A stretch of 64,000 nt of DNA from Gemmatimonadota bacterium (GTDB lineage Bacteria; Gemmatimonadota; Gemmatimonadetes; Longimicrobiales; Gaopeijiaceae), in NCBI GenBank assembly GCA_041390105.1, contig JAWKQO010000001.1, forward strand, positions 1,552,001-1,616,000, written 5' to 3'. The translations under genes and the position numbers were made by a program. Position 1 is the stretch's first letter. Every line of letters starts with the position of its first letter. This document shows positions 52,687 through 62,492 of this stretch, piece after piece. Under the pieces are notes generated by a model. The model searched no databases and was not told the DNA's origin. It was given only the letters and a program-made list of their open reading frames with translations.

Positions 52687-53862
52687 ATGCTGCGTCGCGA
52701 TGCGCTCCGGGTGCTCGCCATGGCACCGGTGCTGGCCCGAGCGCGCCCTTCGGGCCTCCGTCCGCCCAAGCGCGTGGTCGTGATCGGCGCCGGGATCCTG
52801 GGAAGCGCTACGGCCTACCGCCTCGCCACCCTCGGGGCGGAGGTAACGCTCTGTGAGCGTGCTACGCCCGGCTCGGGCGCCTCGGAGAAGTCGTTCGCCT
52901 GGATCAACGCGTACGCAAGCAAACAACCGCGTGGCTACTACGAGCTCAACCGCAGCAGTCAACTGGTGTGGCGCGAGCTTCAGGACCGCGTCCCCGAGCT
53001 TCCCCTGAAGTGGGGAGGCCGCATCGAGTGGCAGCCCAGCCCGGATGCGGTCGCGGAGCTGTCCGGAGCCGTGCGCCGGCAGCAGTCCTGGGGTTATCCG
53101 ATCGAGATGCTCGATCGCGCGGCCCTGCGGGCGCGTGCACCTGCGCTCCGCCTGCCCGACACAGTGGAATCCGGTGTCTTCGCCAGCGACGAGGGCGGAC
53201 TCGACGCCGGCCGCGCCTGCCAGGTGCTGGCCCGAGCAGCGGAGACCGCGGGCGCCCGCCTCTTGCTCTCGTGCGAGGTTGTGGGATTCGACGTCCGTGG
53301 CGGACTCGTGCGAGCCGTGCGCTCGTCGGCGGGCGAGCTGCCTGCGGACGCCGTCGTGGTAGCGGCCGGAGTGGATACGCCTCGCATCGCTGCGTGGATG
53401 GATGTCCGGGTTCCACTACGTGACGCGCCGGGCGTGCTCGCCCAGTGCTCCGCCACCGGTCCAGAGATCGGACCCATCGTCGTCGGCCCCGACGTGATCG
53501 TGAAGCAGCACGCCGACGGACGCATGGTGATCGGAGGCGGGTTCACCGGCGAGCCGGTCTACCGCCGAGACCGGCCTGAATCGGAGCGCATGGAAGCCGA
53601 GCGCGTGCTGACGCTGGCACAGGCTCGCTTCGATGCGATGGACGGTGTGACGCTCGAGCGAACCACGGTCGGATGGCGGCCGCTCCCCACCGACGGCCAT
53701 CCCGTTGTGGGCTTCCCGAGTGCGGCGCCCAATCTCTACCTCATGGTAACGCACTCCGGCGTCACCCTGTCCGCACTGCTGAGCCAGCTGGCCGCCCGCG
53801 AGATCCTCGAAGGTCTGGAGGTCGACTTGCTCGCGCCCTACCGGGTGGAGCGCTTCATCTGA
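52687..53862 (+). CDS. FAD-dependent amino-acid-type oxidoreductase (DAO family)
   Basis: A 391-aa protein. RVVVIGAGILGSATAYRLA (about 29-47) is the FAD-binding fold; ERATPGSGASEKSFAWINAY is the second dinucleotide contact of glycine-oxidase/D-amino-acid dehydrogenase relatives; VGWRPLPTDGHPVVGFPSAAPNLYLMVTHSGVTLS is the conserved C-terminal FAD block. The N-terminal 25 residues are Arg-rich and may be a weak Tat-like signal (RRDALRVLAMAPV). GGAGG precedes the ATG. It sits between a hydroxyacid dehydrogenase and a peptide uptake locus, consistent with amino-acid breakdown. Confidence 0.9.
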   Translation: MLRRDALRVLAMAPVLARARPSGLRPPKRVVVIGAGILGSATAYRLATLGAEVTLCERATPGSGASEKSFAWINAYASKQPRGYYELNRSSQLVWRELQDRVPELPLKWGGRIEWQPSPDAVAELSGAVRRQQSWGYPIEMLDRAALRARAPALRLPDTVESGVFASDEGGLDAGRACQVLARAAETAGARLLLSCEVVGFDVRGGLVRAVRSSAGELPADAVVVAAGVDTPRIAAWMDVRVPLRDAPGVLAQCSATGPEIGPIVVGPDVIVKQHADGRMVIGGGFTGEPVYRRDRPESERMEAERVLTLAQARFDAMDGVTLERTTVGWRPLPTDGHPVVGFPSAAPNLYLMVTHSGVTLSALLSQLAAREILEGLEVDLLAPYRVERFI

Positions 53863-53875
53863 GCGAGGGCGACGC

Positions 53876-55027
53876 TCAGCCGCCCATCAGCGACCGCGCC
53901 ACGCTCGCCACCGCGAAGCCCAGATAGTTGCCCACGGCGTACCCGAGCAGGCCAACCGCCACGCCCGGGAGCAGGCGGTCGGTGTACCCGCGGGCGCTGG
54001 CCAAGGCCATCGCCGAGGCCGGCCCGCCCACGTTGGCTTGCGAGGCGACCGCGAGCGTCTTGAGATCGAGCCCGACCAAGGAACCGCCCACGAAGGTCAC
54101 CAGACCGTGGATGGCAACCGTGATGAGCGCGAAGTAGAAGATGGGCGGTCCCACCGCCACGATGTTGGCCACCACCGAGCTGGCCCCGTTGCTGGCCAGG
54201 AACCAGAGCACCAGGTAGTTGCCGAAAACCGCCGCTCCACGCAGGCGACGGACCCAACGGGACTGCGCGAGGATCAGCGCGATGGTCGTGAGCCACAACA
54301 CGCCGGGGAGCGGCGTGCGTGCGGCCAACAGCTCAGCAGCCCAGAGCGTCCCCAACACCACCACGGTCAGCCCGCCGATGTCGGACAGGGATACCGTTCC
54401 CACCGTCGCGTACAGGCGGCGGTCCAGCGCGTCGGCCGACCCGACCGGGCCCTCTGTCTGCGCTTCCAGACCGGGAACAGCCCCGCCTTTCCCGCGTCCC
54501 CACAGCACCGGCACGGCCAGACAGGTGGCCATCCACACAGCGGTGACGATCACGTCCGCCGCGATCCCGGCCGCGAAGAGCTCACCGCTCGTCTCCAAAG
54601 CCGCCCCCACGGCGGCGAAGTTGGCTCCGCCCCCCGTGTAGGTGGCCGTGTACTGGCCGGCCAGCTTCCACGTCTCTGGACCGATGGCGCCGGACAACAG
54701 AAAGGCGGCGGTGGCCGCACCGGCCATGGTGCCCAGAGCGCCCACCCCGAACGCACCCAGCATCCGCGGGCCGGCCTGGACGACGGTACGCAGATCGACC
54801 GCGAGCAGGATCAGGACGATCCCGGCGCTGACGGCGGGTCCCGCCAGAAAGTCGTACGCAGGCGACTCCCCGGGGATCAGGCCGACGTTGGAGAGCACCA
54901 TCGCGAGCAGGATGCTCACCAGGGCGGCGCCGAGCGACCGGAAGAGACGTCGGTTGGCCTCCAGCCAGACGGCACCCAGCACGACGGCGGCCAGGATGAA
55001 CAGGTGCGCGAGGGGGCTCGTGATCAT
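53876..55027 (-). CDS. DUF819-family membrane transporter
   Basis: A 383-aa polytopic membrane protein from the ATG at 55025-55027 (MITSPLAHLFIL). About ten to eleven hydrophobic segments. YTATYTGGGANFAAVGAAL (about 145-163) and VASQANVGGPASAMALASARG (about 327-347) are the paired re-entrant-type motifs of DUF819, related to sodium:substrate symporters. It converges with the FAD oxidase gene (13 bases between stops) and is divergent from the peptide importer. Substrate unknown; a carboxylate or amino acid is possible. Confidence 0.87.
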   Translation of the reverse strand: MITSPLAHLFILAAVVLGAVWLEANRRLFRSLGAALVSILLAMVLSNVGLIPGESPAYDFLAGPAVSAGIVLILLAVDLRTVVQAGPRMLGAFGVGALGTMAGAATAAFLLSGAIGPETWKLAGQYTATYTGGGANFAAVGAALETSGELFAAGIAADVIVTAVWMATCLAVPVLWGRGKGGAVPGLEAQTEGPVGSADALDRRLYATVGTVSLSDIGGLTVVVLGTLWAAELLAARTPLPGVLWLTTIALILAQSRWVRRLRGAAVFGNYLVLWFLASNGASSVVANIVAVGPPIFYFALITVAIHGLVTFVGGSLVGLDLKTLAVASQANVGGPASAMALASARGYTDRLLPGVAVGLLGYAVGNYLGFAVASVARSLMGG

Positions 55028-55181
55028 CGCGCGAGGATAGGTGTCGACCGCGCCGGGCAGCAAGGCCGGTCCGTCCTTGCGTCGTGTCGCTACCCCCCCG
55101 CACTCTGGGCGGATCTTCACCGTGCCGGCCCCGCGGGGTCCGGTGCCCGTCGGCCCTTTCTGGACCCAGGCACACCGCATC

Positions 55182-56801
55182 ATGATCCGAGTCGCAGGCA
55201 CGGCGCTTCCTGTCCTTCTTCTGCTCGTCGGCTGCAGCGGGGACGCACCGCGAGCGTCCGCCAGCGCGGACGGAAGGCCCATCCTGCGTGTCGCGTACGC
55301 GCGGGAGATCGACGTGCTGAACCCGTTCACCAGTCAGAACCTGGTCGACATCCAGTTCAGCATGATGGAAGGCCTGATCACCACCGACGAGCACAACACC
55401 TACGTTCCGGTGCTGGCCAAGGCCATCCCCACGGAAGCGAACGGCCTGGTGGTGCGGAATCCCGACGGCACAGTCGACATGACCTGGCCGCTCCAGGAGA
55501 ACGTGCGCTGGCACGATGGGGAGCCGTTCACCAGCGCCGATGTGTGCTTCACGTGGGGGTTCGTCTCGAGCCCCGGCTCCCAGACCTACAACCGGGACCA
55601 GTACCTCAACATCACGGATTGCCTCATGCCGGACGAGCACACGGTGGTGCTCCGCTGGAACGGCATCTACGGCTATTACGCCGGCTTGTTCGAGGCGATC
55701 CTGCCCGAGCACGTCCTGGGCGGCATGAGCACCGAAGAGGTCGTCAACTTCGAGCCCTACAACCGAGGCTCGCGTACCGTCGGCACCGGCCCCTTCCGTT
55801 TCGTGGAGTGGCGTTCCGGCGAGTACATCCGTGTGGAGCGGAATCCGGACTATTGGCGGGGGAATGGTGAGCCCCACATCGACGAGATCGTCTGGGCGTT
55901 CATTCCCGACAACAACACCCGCTTGAACGCCCTGAAGGCCGGGGCCCACCACTGGGGCCAGATCCAGCCCACCCAGGTGGCCGAGATGGAGGGCGCCTCC
56001 GGCATGCGGGTCCATCTGGTCAGCTCCAACTCGGTCATGCACCTGGACCTGAACGTGACCACCCCCAGGGGACGAACGCTTTTCGGAGACCGCGACGTCC
56101 GTCGTGCCCTCTTCCAGGCCATCGACCGCCAGGCCATCGCAGACCAGCTCATGCAGGGCACGGTCGAAGTCGCCAACTCTCCCATCAACCCTACCAGCCC
56201 CTACCACAACCCGGATGTGCCCCCGTTCGCCTACGAGCCCGAGGCAGCGCGTCGGCTGCTCGACGCGGCCGGATGGCGGGCTGGGCCGGACGGCATTCGG
56301 ACCAAGGATGGGGAACGCTTCCGCTTCACGCTCCTCAACCGGGCGGGGAGCACGGACCGCATCGCCATTGCCCAGGTCATCCAGGCGCAGCTGCGTCAGG
56401 TGGGCATCGAGGTCGGGTTCGAGACGCTGGAGAGCGCAGCATGGACGCAGCGCTGGCGCAGCAGTCAATGGGAGGGGATCATCAGCGCCTGGTTCCTCCC
56501 CGCCGACCCCAGCCTCACCGGCCTGTACGCCTGTGAAGGACCCAACAACATGACCGGCTTCTGTGACCCCGAGCTGGACCAGCTCCTGGAGGAGTCCGAT
56601 CAGCATCTTTCGTTTGAAGAGCGCAAGCCGCTGCTCGATCAGGCCCAGGTGCGCTTGCAAGAGACGGCGCACACGCTGCTGCTCTACCACAACGTGATCC
56701 CTGAGGTCGTCAGCGAGCGGATCGGCAGCTATCGCGGCAGCGGCACCAACTTCGGCAGCTTCTGGAACCTGCACGAGTGGACCCTGGACCCCGCTCGCTG
56801 A
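55182..56801 (+). CDS. peptide/nickel-type ABC transporter substrate-binding lipoprotein
   Basis: A 539-aa SBP_bac_5 protein. The ATG at 55182 gives a lipoprotein signal (VLLLLVGCSG, Cys near residue 17). YAREIDVLNPFTSQN, VRWHDGEPFTSADVCFTWGF, YNRGSRTVGTGPFRFVEW, VERNPDYWRG and DVRRALFQAIDRQAIADQLM are family signatures; FYACEGPNNMTGF-like sequence forms part of the pocket. It binds peptides or similar solutes for the permease encoded just downstream (13 bases). Confidence 0.94.
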   Translation: MIRVAGTALPVLLLLVGCSGDAPRASASADGRPILRVAYAREIDVLNPFTSQNLVDIQFSMMEGLITTDEHNTYVPVLAKAIPTEANGLVVRNPDGTVDMTWPLQENVRWHDGEPFTSADVCFTWGFVSSPGSQTYNRDQYLNITDCLMPDEHTVVLRWNGIYGYYAGLFEAILPEHVLGGMSTEEVVNFEPYNRGSRTVGTGPFRFVEWRSGEYIRVERNPDYWRGNGEPHIDEIVWAFIPDNNTRLNALKAGAHHWGQIQPTQVAEMEGASGMRVHLVSSNSVMHLDLNVTTPRGRTLFGDRDVRRALFQAIDRQAIADQLMQGTVEVANSPINPTSPYHNPDVPPFAYEPEAARRLLDAAGWRAGPDGIRTKDGERFRFTLLNRAGSTDRIAIAQVIQAQLRQVGIEVGFETLESAAWTQRWRSSQWEGIISAWFLPADPSLTGLYACEGPNNMTGFCDPELDQLLEESDQHLSFEERKPLLDQAQVRLQETAHTLLLYHNVIPEVVSERIGSYRGSGTNFGSFWNLHEWTLDPAR

Positions 56802-56814
56802 CCTCGAGGCGCTG

Positions 56815-57768
56815 ATGGGAGCCTACGTCCTGCGCAGGCTGCTGCAGATGATCCCGATGGCGTTCGGGATCAGTGTCGTGCTCTTCGCCGTGATCCAGGC
56901 AGCGCCGGGAGGGCCCGAGGGCGCATTGCTCGAGAGCGGCCGCTTCATCGATCCCGCAGTGATCGAGGCCTACCGCGAGCGACTGGGAGTCGACCAGCCG
57001 GTTCCGGTCCAATACGTGCGCTGGCTTTCCGCGGCGCTCACCGGCGACCTGGGCATCAGCTTCTCCACCACCCGGCCGGTGCTGGACATGATCCTCGAGC
57101 GGCTGCCGGCCACGGTCGAGCTCATGGGCGCGGCCTTCCTGTTCGCGGCCCTGGTCGCCACGCTGCTGGGGCTGATCAGCGCGGTCAAGCAGTACAGCGC
57201 GGCGGACTATGCGGGAACCGCGCTCTCTTTTCTCGGCATGGCCATGCCGGTGTTCTGGTTCGCGCTCATCCTGCAATGGGTGTTCGCGGTCAAGCTGGGG
57301 TGGTTGCCCGTGTCGGGCACCGAGACCGTGGGCGCCAGCTCGCTCGGAGACCACCTGCTGCACCTGGTCCTTCCCGGGCTGGTGCTCTCCTTCCGCTACA
57401 TCGCGGGCTGGTCGCGCTACCTGCGCTCCAGCCTGCTCACGGCGCTGCGAGCGGACTACGTGCGCACGGCCCGGGCCAAGGGACTCTCGGAGCGCGCCGT
57501 GGTCGGGGTGCACGCCATCCGCAATGCCCTGATCCCTGTGCTTTCGGTCATGGCGCTCAACCTCGCAGGACTCTTCTCGGGCGCCGTCATCACGGAGACC
57601 GTGTTCGCCTGGCCGGGGATCGGGCGCATGTTCGTGCAGGCCATGTTCGCGCGCGACTATCCGCTGCTGATGGGCATCCTGATGCTGGGCTCTCTGATGG
57701 TGATCGTCTTCAATCTGGTGGCGGACCTGCTTTACGGCGTCCTCGATCCGCGGATCCGCTATGAGTGA
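56815..57768 (+). CDS. dppB: peptide ABC transporter permease, DppB type
   Basis: A 317-aa inner-membrane permease with six helices. AYVLRRLLQMIPMAFGISVVLF at the N-terminus, YRERLGVDQPVPVQYVRWL in the extracytoplasmic loop and the coupling loop DYVRTARAKGLSERAVVGVHAIRNALIPV (EAA-type) are typical of DppB/OppB. It overlaps dppC by eight bases. Confidence 0.94.
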   Translation: MGAYVLRRLLQMIPMAFGISVVLFAVIQAAPGGPEGALLESGRFIDPAVIEAYRERLGVDQPVPVQYVRWLSAALTGDLGISFSTTRPVLDMILERLPATVELMGAAFLFAALVATLLGLISAVKQYSAADYAGTALSFLGMAMPVFWFALILQWVFAVKLGWLPVSGTETVGASSLGDHLLHLVLPGLVLSFRYIAGWSRYLRSSLLTALRADYVRTARAKGLSERAVVGVHAIRNALIPVLSVMALNLAGLFSGAVITETVFAWPGIGRMFVQAMFARDYPLLMGILMLGSLMVIVFNLVADLLYGVLDPRIRYE

Positions 57769-58651
57769 GCCGCGCTCGGATCCACGGCCGGCTGGGGCCC
57801 ATCGCACCGCCAGCGCACGGTCCCGCACCTGGCGCCGATTGTCCCGGCACACGCCGGCCTGGCTTTCGTTCGGCGTGTTCGTGGTCGTGGCCGCCGCGTG
57901 CGTAGCTGCACCGTGGATCGCCCCCTATGAGTTCGACGCCATCGACCTTGGCAGCATCCGGGAGGCGCCCTCCTGGGCACACTGGATGGGCACGGACGAC
58001 CTGGGGCGCGACCTCTTCACCCGCGTTCTCTATGGTGGCCGGATCTCCATCCTCATCGGCGTGTTGTCGGCCCTGCTGGGCACCGGCCTGGGCACGCTGG
58101 TCGGCGCGCTGGCGGGATACTTCGGCGGGCGCACCGACGGCGTTCTCATGAGAGGCACCGACGTGGCGTATGCCATCCCCACCCTGCCGCTCCTGATCGT
58201 GCTCAGCTCCTACACGCAGGCCGCCGCGGGCTCGATGGCCCTGATCATCGGTCTGCTCTCCTGGATGACGACAGCCCGGGTGGTACGTGGGGAGCTGCTC
58301 TCGCTCAAGCAGATGCCGTACGTGGAAGCCGCGCGCAGCCTGGGCGCCACCAGCGGACGCATCATCACCCGTCACCTCTTGCCCAATGCGGTGGGCCCCA
58401 TCGTGGTGGGCGCAACGCTGGCCGTGGGGAACGCGATCGTCCTGGAGTCGTCGCTGAGTTTCCTGGGGCTGGGCGTGCAGCCACCCACTCCGACCTGGGG
58501 CAACATGCTACAGGACGCCCAGGCCACCATGGCCACCAATCCATGGCTCACCCTCTTTCCCGGGCTCGCGATTCTGGTGATCGTGCTGGCGGTGAACTTC
58601 CTCGGCGATGGTCTCCAGGACGCACTCGATCCCGCGGGGCGGATGCGATGA
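57761..58651 (+). CDS. dppC: peptide ABC transporter permease, DppC type
   Basis: A 296-aa permease with an Arg-rich cytoplasmic N-terminus of about 35 residues before the first helix (WLSFGVFVVVAAACVAA). HWMGTDDLGRDLFTRVLYGGRISILIG and the EAA loop YVEAARSLGATSGRIITRHLLPNAVGPI are the DppC/OppC signatures, followed by FLGLGVQPPTPTWGNML. It overlaps the next gene by four bases (ATGA). Confidence 0.94.
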   Translation: MSEPRSDPRPAGAHRTASARSRTWRRLSRHTPAWLSFGVFVVVAAACVAAPWIAPYEFDAIDLGSIREAPSWAHWMGTDDLGRDLFTRVLYGGRISILIGVLSALLGTGLGTLVGALAGYFGGRTDGVLMRGTDVAYAIPTLPLLIVLSSYTQAAAGSMALIIGLLSWMTTARVVRGELLSLKQMPYVEAARSLGATSGRIITRHLLPNAVGPIVVGATLAVGNAIVLESSLSFLGLGVQPPTPTWGNMLQDAQATMATNPWLTLFPGLAILVIVLAVNFLGDGLQDALDPAGRMR

Positions 58652-59652
58652 CGACGCTGTCCCCGAACGACCGGCCGCTCGTGTTGCAGGTCCGCGACCT
58701 GGTGGTGCGCTTCGACGCGGAGCAGGGCACGGTGCATGCTGTCAACGGCGTCTCCTACTCGATCGCCGCCGGCGAGGCGCTGGCCCTGGTGGGCGAGAGT
58801 GGTTCCGGGAAGACGGTCAGCGCGCTGGCGCTCATGGGGCTGGTCCCGACGCCGCCGGGGCGCGTCGAACGAGGCCGGGTCCTGCTACGCGAACGGGATC
58901 TTCTCACCCTCACGCCGCGTGAGTGGCAACAGGTCCGGGGCCGTGAGATCGCCATGGTCTTCCAGGACCCCATGAGCTCGCTCAACCCGGTGCTGACCAT
59001 CGGGCGTCAGATGACCGAAGCGCTGGAGGCCCACCTGCACCTGGGGCGGCAGGCCGCGCGTGCCCGCGCGGTCGAGCTGCTCGAGCGCGTCGGGATCGCC
59101 GGAGCCGCGCAGCGGCTCTCCGACCACCCGCACGAGTTCTCCGGTGGGCAGCGCCAGCGGATCGGGATCGCCATGGCGCTGTCCTGCGATCCGGTGCTGT
59201 TGATCGCGGACGAGCCGACGACGGCCCTCGACGTGACCATACAGGCGCAGATCGTGGAACTCGTGCAGCGTCTGCAAGACGAGCTGGGCACCGCCATCCT
59301 GTGGATCACCCACGACCTGGCTCTGGTGGCAGGCTTCGCGGACGTCGTCGCCGTCATGTATGCCGGCACGCTCGTCGAGCAGGCGCCAGCCGCACGCCTG
59401 TACACGTCACCTCGACATCCGTATACGGTCGGTCTGCTGCGTTCCCTGCCCCGCATCGATGCGCCTCCGGAGCGCCGCCTCCCCTCCATCGAAGGGGCCC
59501 CGCCCGATCTGACCGAACTCTCCCCTGGCTGCCCCTTCGCGCCACGCTGTTCCCTCGCCGTTGAGCGGTGCCGGGCCGAGCACCCCCCGCTCCAGACGGT
59601 GGCCGAGAATCACACGGCGGCCTGCTGGCGCTGGGAGGAGGTGGGCGCATGA
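58648..59652 (+). CDS. dppD: peptide ABC transporter ATPase, DppD type
   Basis: A 334-aa ATPase. Walker A GESGSGKTV (about 46-54), Q-loop VFQDPMSSLNP, signature SGGQRQRIGIAMAL, Walker B LLIADEPTTALD and switch His in WITHDLAL. The C-terminal oligopeptide-transporter extension has PGCPFAPRC...C, the Cys pattern linked to a [4Fe-4S] cluster in DppD/F-type ATPases. The start follows from the overlap with dppC. Confidence 0.95.
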   Translation: MTTLSPNDRPLVLQVRDLVVRFDAEQGTVHAVNGVSYSIAAGEALALVGESGSGKTVSALALMGLVPTPPGRVERGRVLLRERDLLTLTPREWQQVRGREIAMVFQDPMSSLNPVLTIGRQMTEALEAHLHLGRQAARARAVELLERVGIAGAAQRLSDHPHEFSGGQRQRIGIAMALSCDPVLLIADEPTTALDVTIQAQIVELVQRLQDELGTAILWITHDLALVAGFADVVAVMYAGTLVEQAPAARLYTSPRHPYTVGLLRSLPRIDAPPERRLPSIEGAPPDLTELSPGCPFAPRCSLAVERCRAEHPPLQTVAENHTAACWRWEEVGA

Positions 59653-60635
59653 ACGGCGCTGCGCCGTTGGTCCGCGTGCGCGACCTCGCCGTGCACTTCC
59701 CCATCCGGCGGGGTCTCCTGCGGCGGCAGGTCGGTGCCATTCGCGCGGTGGATGGAGTCGACCTCGACATCCGGGCCGGCGAGACGCTGGGCCTGGTCGG
59801 CGAGAGCGGCTCCGGGAAGTCGACGACGGGGCGCGCCTTGTTGCGCTTGCAGCCCGCGACGTCCGGTACGGTGGAGTTCGACGGTGTCGACCTGGCCTCG
59901 CTGGCGCCCCCAGCGCTGCGGCGCCTGCGGCGCGACATGCAGATCGTCTTCCAGGACCCGATGGCGTCTCTGAACCCACGTCGCACGGTGGGTGATACCG
60001 TGCGGGAGCCGCTCGACATCCACGCCCTGGGCACGCCGGCGGAGCGCAGGGCCCGGACGCAGGTGCTGCTCGAGAGAGTAGGGCTGGATCCGGCTTTCGC
60101 TTCCCGCTATCCGCACGAGTTCTCCGGAGGCCAGCGGCAACGCGTGGGCATCGCTCGAGCCCTGGCCACCGGTCCGCGCTTCGTGGTGGCGGACGAGCCC
60201 ATCTCGGCGCTGGACGTCTCCATCCAGGCCCAGATCGTCAACCTGCTCGCCGACCTGAAGGAGGACTTGGGCCTCACCTACCTCTTCATCGCCCACGATC
60301 TCGCCATGGTGCGGCACCTGAGTGACCGGGTGGCCATCCTCTATCTCGGTCGGGTAGCCGAGATCGGGCCCACACGCGCAGTGTTCGACGCCCCACGCCA
60401 CCCCTACACGCGAGCCCTGCTCTCGTCGATCCCGATCCCCGACCCCTCCCGTCGGGCGCGCTCGGCACCGTTGGTTCCCGGTGAACTCCCCGATCCGGCC
60501 CATCCGCCGGCGGGGTGTCGGTTCCACCCGCGCTGCCCGCTGGCCACCGACCTCTGTCGCCGCCAGGCCCCCGTTCTGACCCCGACCTCGCCCCAAGGCG
60601 AAGGACACCAGGCCGCCTGTCACCACAGCGAGTGA
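59649..60635 (+). CDS. dppF: peptide ABC transporter ATPase, DppF type
   Basis: A 328-aa ATPase starting at the ATG overlapping the dppD stop. FPIRRGLLRRQVGAIRAVDGVD is the DppF/OppF opening; Walker A GESGSGKSTTGRALL, VFQDPMASLNPR, SGGQRQRVGIARAL, Walker B FVVADEPISALD and IAHDLAMV follow. The C-terminus has AGCRFHPRCPLATDLC, again the oligopeptide-type Cys motif. It completes a five-gene importer, all subunits present. Confidence 0.95.
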   Translation: MNGAAPLVRVRDLAVHFPIRRGLLRRQVGAIRAVDGVDLDIRAGETLGLVGESGSGKSTTGRALLRLQPATSGTVEFDGVDLASLAPPALRRLRRDMQIVFQDPMASLNPRRTVGDTVREPLDIHALGTPAERRARTQVLLERVGLDPAFASRYPHEFSGGQRQRVGIARALATGPRFVVADEPISALDVSIQAQIVNLLADLKEDLGLTYLFIAHDLAMVRHLSDRVAILYLGRVAEIGPTRAVFDAPRHPYTRALLSSIPIPDPSRRARSAPLVPGELPDPAHPPAGCRFHPRCPLATDLCRRQAPVLTPTSPQGEGHQAACHHSE

Positions 60636-60797
60636 CGTGTCACGAGTGCTGCCGCCGCCCGATCCTCGCGGTTCAGGGGCGGGCGCCAACCTCCGCGCTT
60701 GCCGCCACCCCCAGGCGCCCGCATCCTACCGACGTCCCCGGTCCGCGGTTGGGCTCGGGGCCGCAGTCCATGCAGCCGCTTCTTTGGAGGAAAACCG

Positions 60798-62423
60798 ATG
60801 CGCGCGTCCGCCCCGCGGGCTCTCTGGATCGCAGTTCTAGTCGCGTTGCTGGCCCCGTCCTGGGTCTCTGCCCAGAGGGCCGATCGACGTCTTCGTGGCC
60901 TCAAGGACGAAGCACTGCAGCTGGTGGAGGCCCGCTCCAAGCAAGTGCAGGAGATCGTCGACATGCTGTACTCGTTCGGCGAGCTCGGCATGCAGGAGTT
61001 CGAGACCCAGAAGTATCTGACGGGCCTGCTCGAGCAGGAGGGCTTCCAGATCCAACTCGGTGTGGCCGGCATGCCGTCGGCCTGGACCGCGCGCTGGGGA
61101 TCTGGCAAGCCGGTCATCGCGCTCGGTTCCGACGTGGACGGCATTCCCCAGTCCAATCAGAAGCCGGGCGTCGGCTACCGGGAAGCCATCATTTCCATGG
61201 CACCGGGCCACGGAGAAGGGCACAACTCGGGACAGGCCGTCAACATCGTGGCGGCGCTCGCGGTCAAAGAGCTCATGGAGCGCGACAACATCCCCGGGAC
61301 CCTGATGATCTGGCCGGGCATCGCGGAAGAGCAGGTCGGCTCCAAGGCCTTCTTCGTCCGTGAGGGGATCTTCAACGACGTCGACGTGAACCTCTTCACG
61401 CACGTCGGCTCCAACTTCGGGATGTCCTGGGGCCAGGGCGGCGGCAACGCGCTCTGGTCGGTGCAGTTCCGCTTCACCGGCGAGACCGCCCACTCCGCGG
61501 GTTCACCCTGGCGCGGGCGCTCGGCGCTGGATGCCGTGATGCTCATGGCCCAGGCCTGGGAGTTCAAGCGTGAGCACCTGCAGCCGGCCGCACGCTCCCA
61601 CTACATCATCGTGGACGGTGGAGACCAACCCAACGTGGTGCCGCAGACGGCGACCATCTGGTTCTACTTCCGCGAGCGGGACTATCCGCGCACCAAGGCC
61701 ATGTACGACGCAGCGGTGAAGATGGCCGAAGGCGCCGCACTGATGACCGGGACCACAGTCGACACCATCATGACGGTCGGCTCCGCATGGGGTCGTCACT
61801 TCTCCAAGCCCGTGGCAGAGGTCGCCTACGCCAATATCCAAAGGGTGGGCCTGCCTCAATGGAGCGAGGCGGATCAAACGCTGGCGCGCGGACTGCAAAA
61901 GGAGCTCGGCGTGGACGAGGACGGCCTGGCCGACTCGATCCCCGAGTTGAGCGGACCGGTCGATCTGGAGCGGTCTCTGGGCGGCGGCTCCGATGACATC
62001 GGTGACATCTCCTGGAACATGCCGACCATCACCCTCAACTACCCGTCGAACATCCCGGGCGGCCCCGGACACAACTGGGCCAACGGGATCGCCATGGCCA
62101 CACCCATCGCCCACAAAGGCGCCGTGGCCGGCGCCAAGGTCCAGGCGCTGACACTTCTGGACCTGTTGCTGACGCCCAAGCTCGTCACCGATGCCTGGGA
62201 CTACTTCAATACCGTGCAGACCGCGGAGACCAAGTACACGCCGTTCATCGCTCCCACCGATCAGCCCGCCATCTGGCTGAACGAAGAGATCATGGCGAAG
62301 TGGCGTCCGCAGATGCGAGAGTACTATTACGACCCCTCGCGCTTCTCGAACTACCTCGAGCAGCTCGGGATCGAGTACCCCACCGTGCGGACGCGGCCGG
62401 TCAGCGAGCAAGACGGGCGCTGA
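60798..62423 (+). CDS. M20 amidohydrolase (AbgB-like), secreted
   Basis: A 541-aa protein with GGAGG before the ATG at 60798 and a signal peptide ending at VSAQ (about residue 26). EIVDMLYSFGELGMQEFETQKYL, GSDVDGIPQSNQ, APGHGEGHNSGQAVNIVAAL, PGIAEEQVGSKAFF, GETAHSAGSPWRGRSALDAV and GPGHNWANG are those of AbgB, the p-aminobenzoyl-glutamate hydrolase subunit, and related amidohydrolases. At 541 aa it is longer than AbgB, with a C-terminal extension of about 60 residues. It could cut peptide or amide substrates that the upstream importer takes up. A strong intrinsic terminator follows. Confidence 0.92.
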   Translation: MRASAPRALWIAVLVALLAPSWVSAQRADRRLRGLKDEALQLVEARSKQVQEIVDMLYSFGELGMQEFETQKYLTGLLEQEGFQIQLGVAGMPSAWTARWGSGKPVIALGSDVDGIPQSNQKPGVGYREAIISMAPGHGEGHNSGQAVNIVAALAVKELMERDNIPGTLMIWPGIAEEQVGSKAFFVREGIFNDVDVNLFTHVGSNFGMSWGQGGGNALWSVQFRFTGETAHSAGSPWRGRSALDAVMLMAQAWEFKREHLQPAARSHYIIVDGGDQPNVVPQTATIWFYFRERDYPRTKAMYDAAVKMAEGAALMTGTTVDTIMTVGSAWGRHFSKPVAEVAYANIQRVGLPQWSEADQTLARGLQKELGVDEDGLADSIPELSGPVDLERSLGGGSDDIGDISWNMPTITLNYPSNIPGGPGHNWANGIAMATPIAHKGAVAGAKVQALTLLDLLLTPKLVTDAWDYFNTVQTAETKYTPFIAPTDQPAIWLNEEIMAKWRPQMREYYYDPSRFSNYLEQLGIEYPTVRTRPVSEQDGR

Positions 62424-62441
62424 TCTCCCTCGCACCACCTG

Positions 62442-62479
62442 GAGCGCCGGGCGTCCCGCACGCCCGGCGCTCTTCTTTC
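62442..62479 (+). terminator. intrinsic (Rho-independent) terminator
   Basis: GAGCGCCGGGCGT (62442-62454) and ACGCCCGGCGCTC (62460-62472) form a perfect 13-bp stem with the loop cccgc, followed by TTCTTTC (62473-62479). It lies 18 bases after the amidohydrolase stop and before the next gene. Confidence 0.92.
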
Positions 62480-62492
62480 ACCGTGGACACCC

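Noticed and set aside
60625..60645. GTGAC-GT-GTCAC near the end of dppF as an operator
   Set aside because: The 5-base arms are too short to stand out in this base composition, and it overlaps the gene end rather than a promoter.
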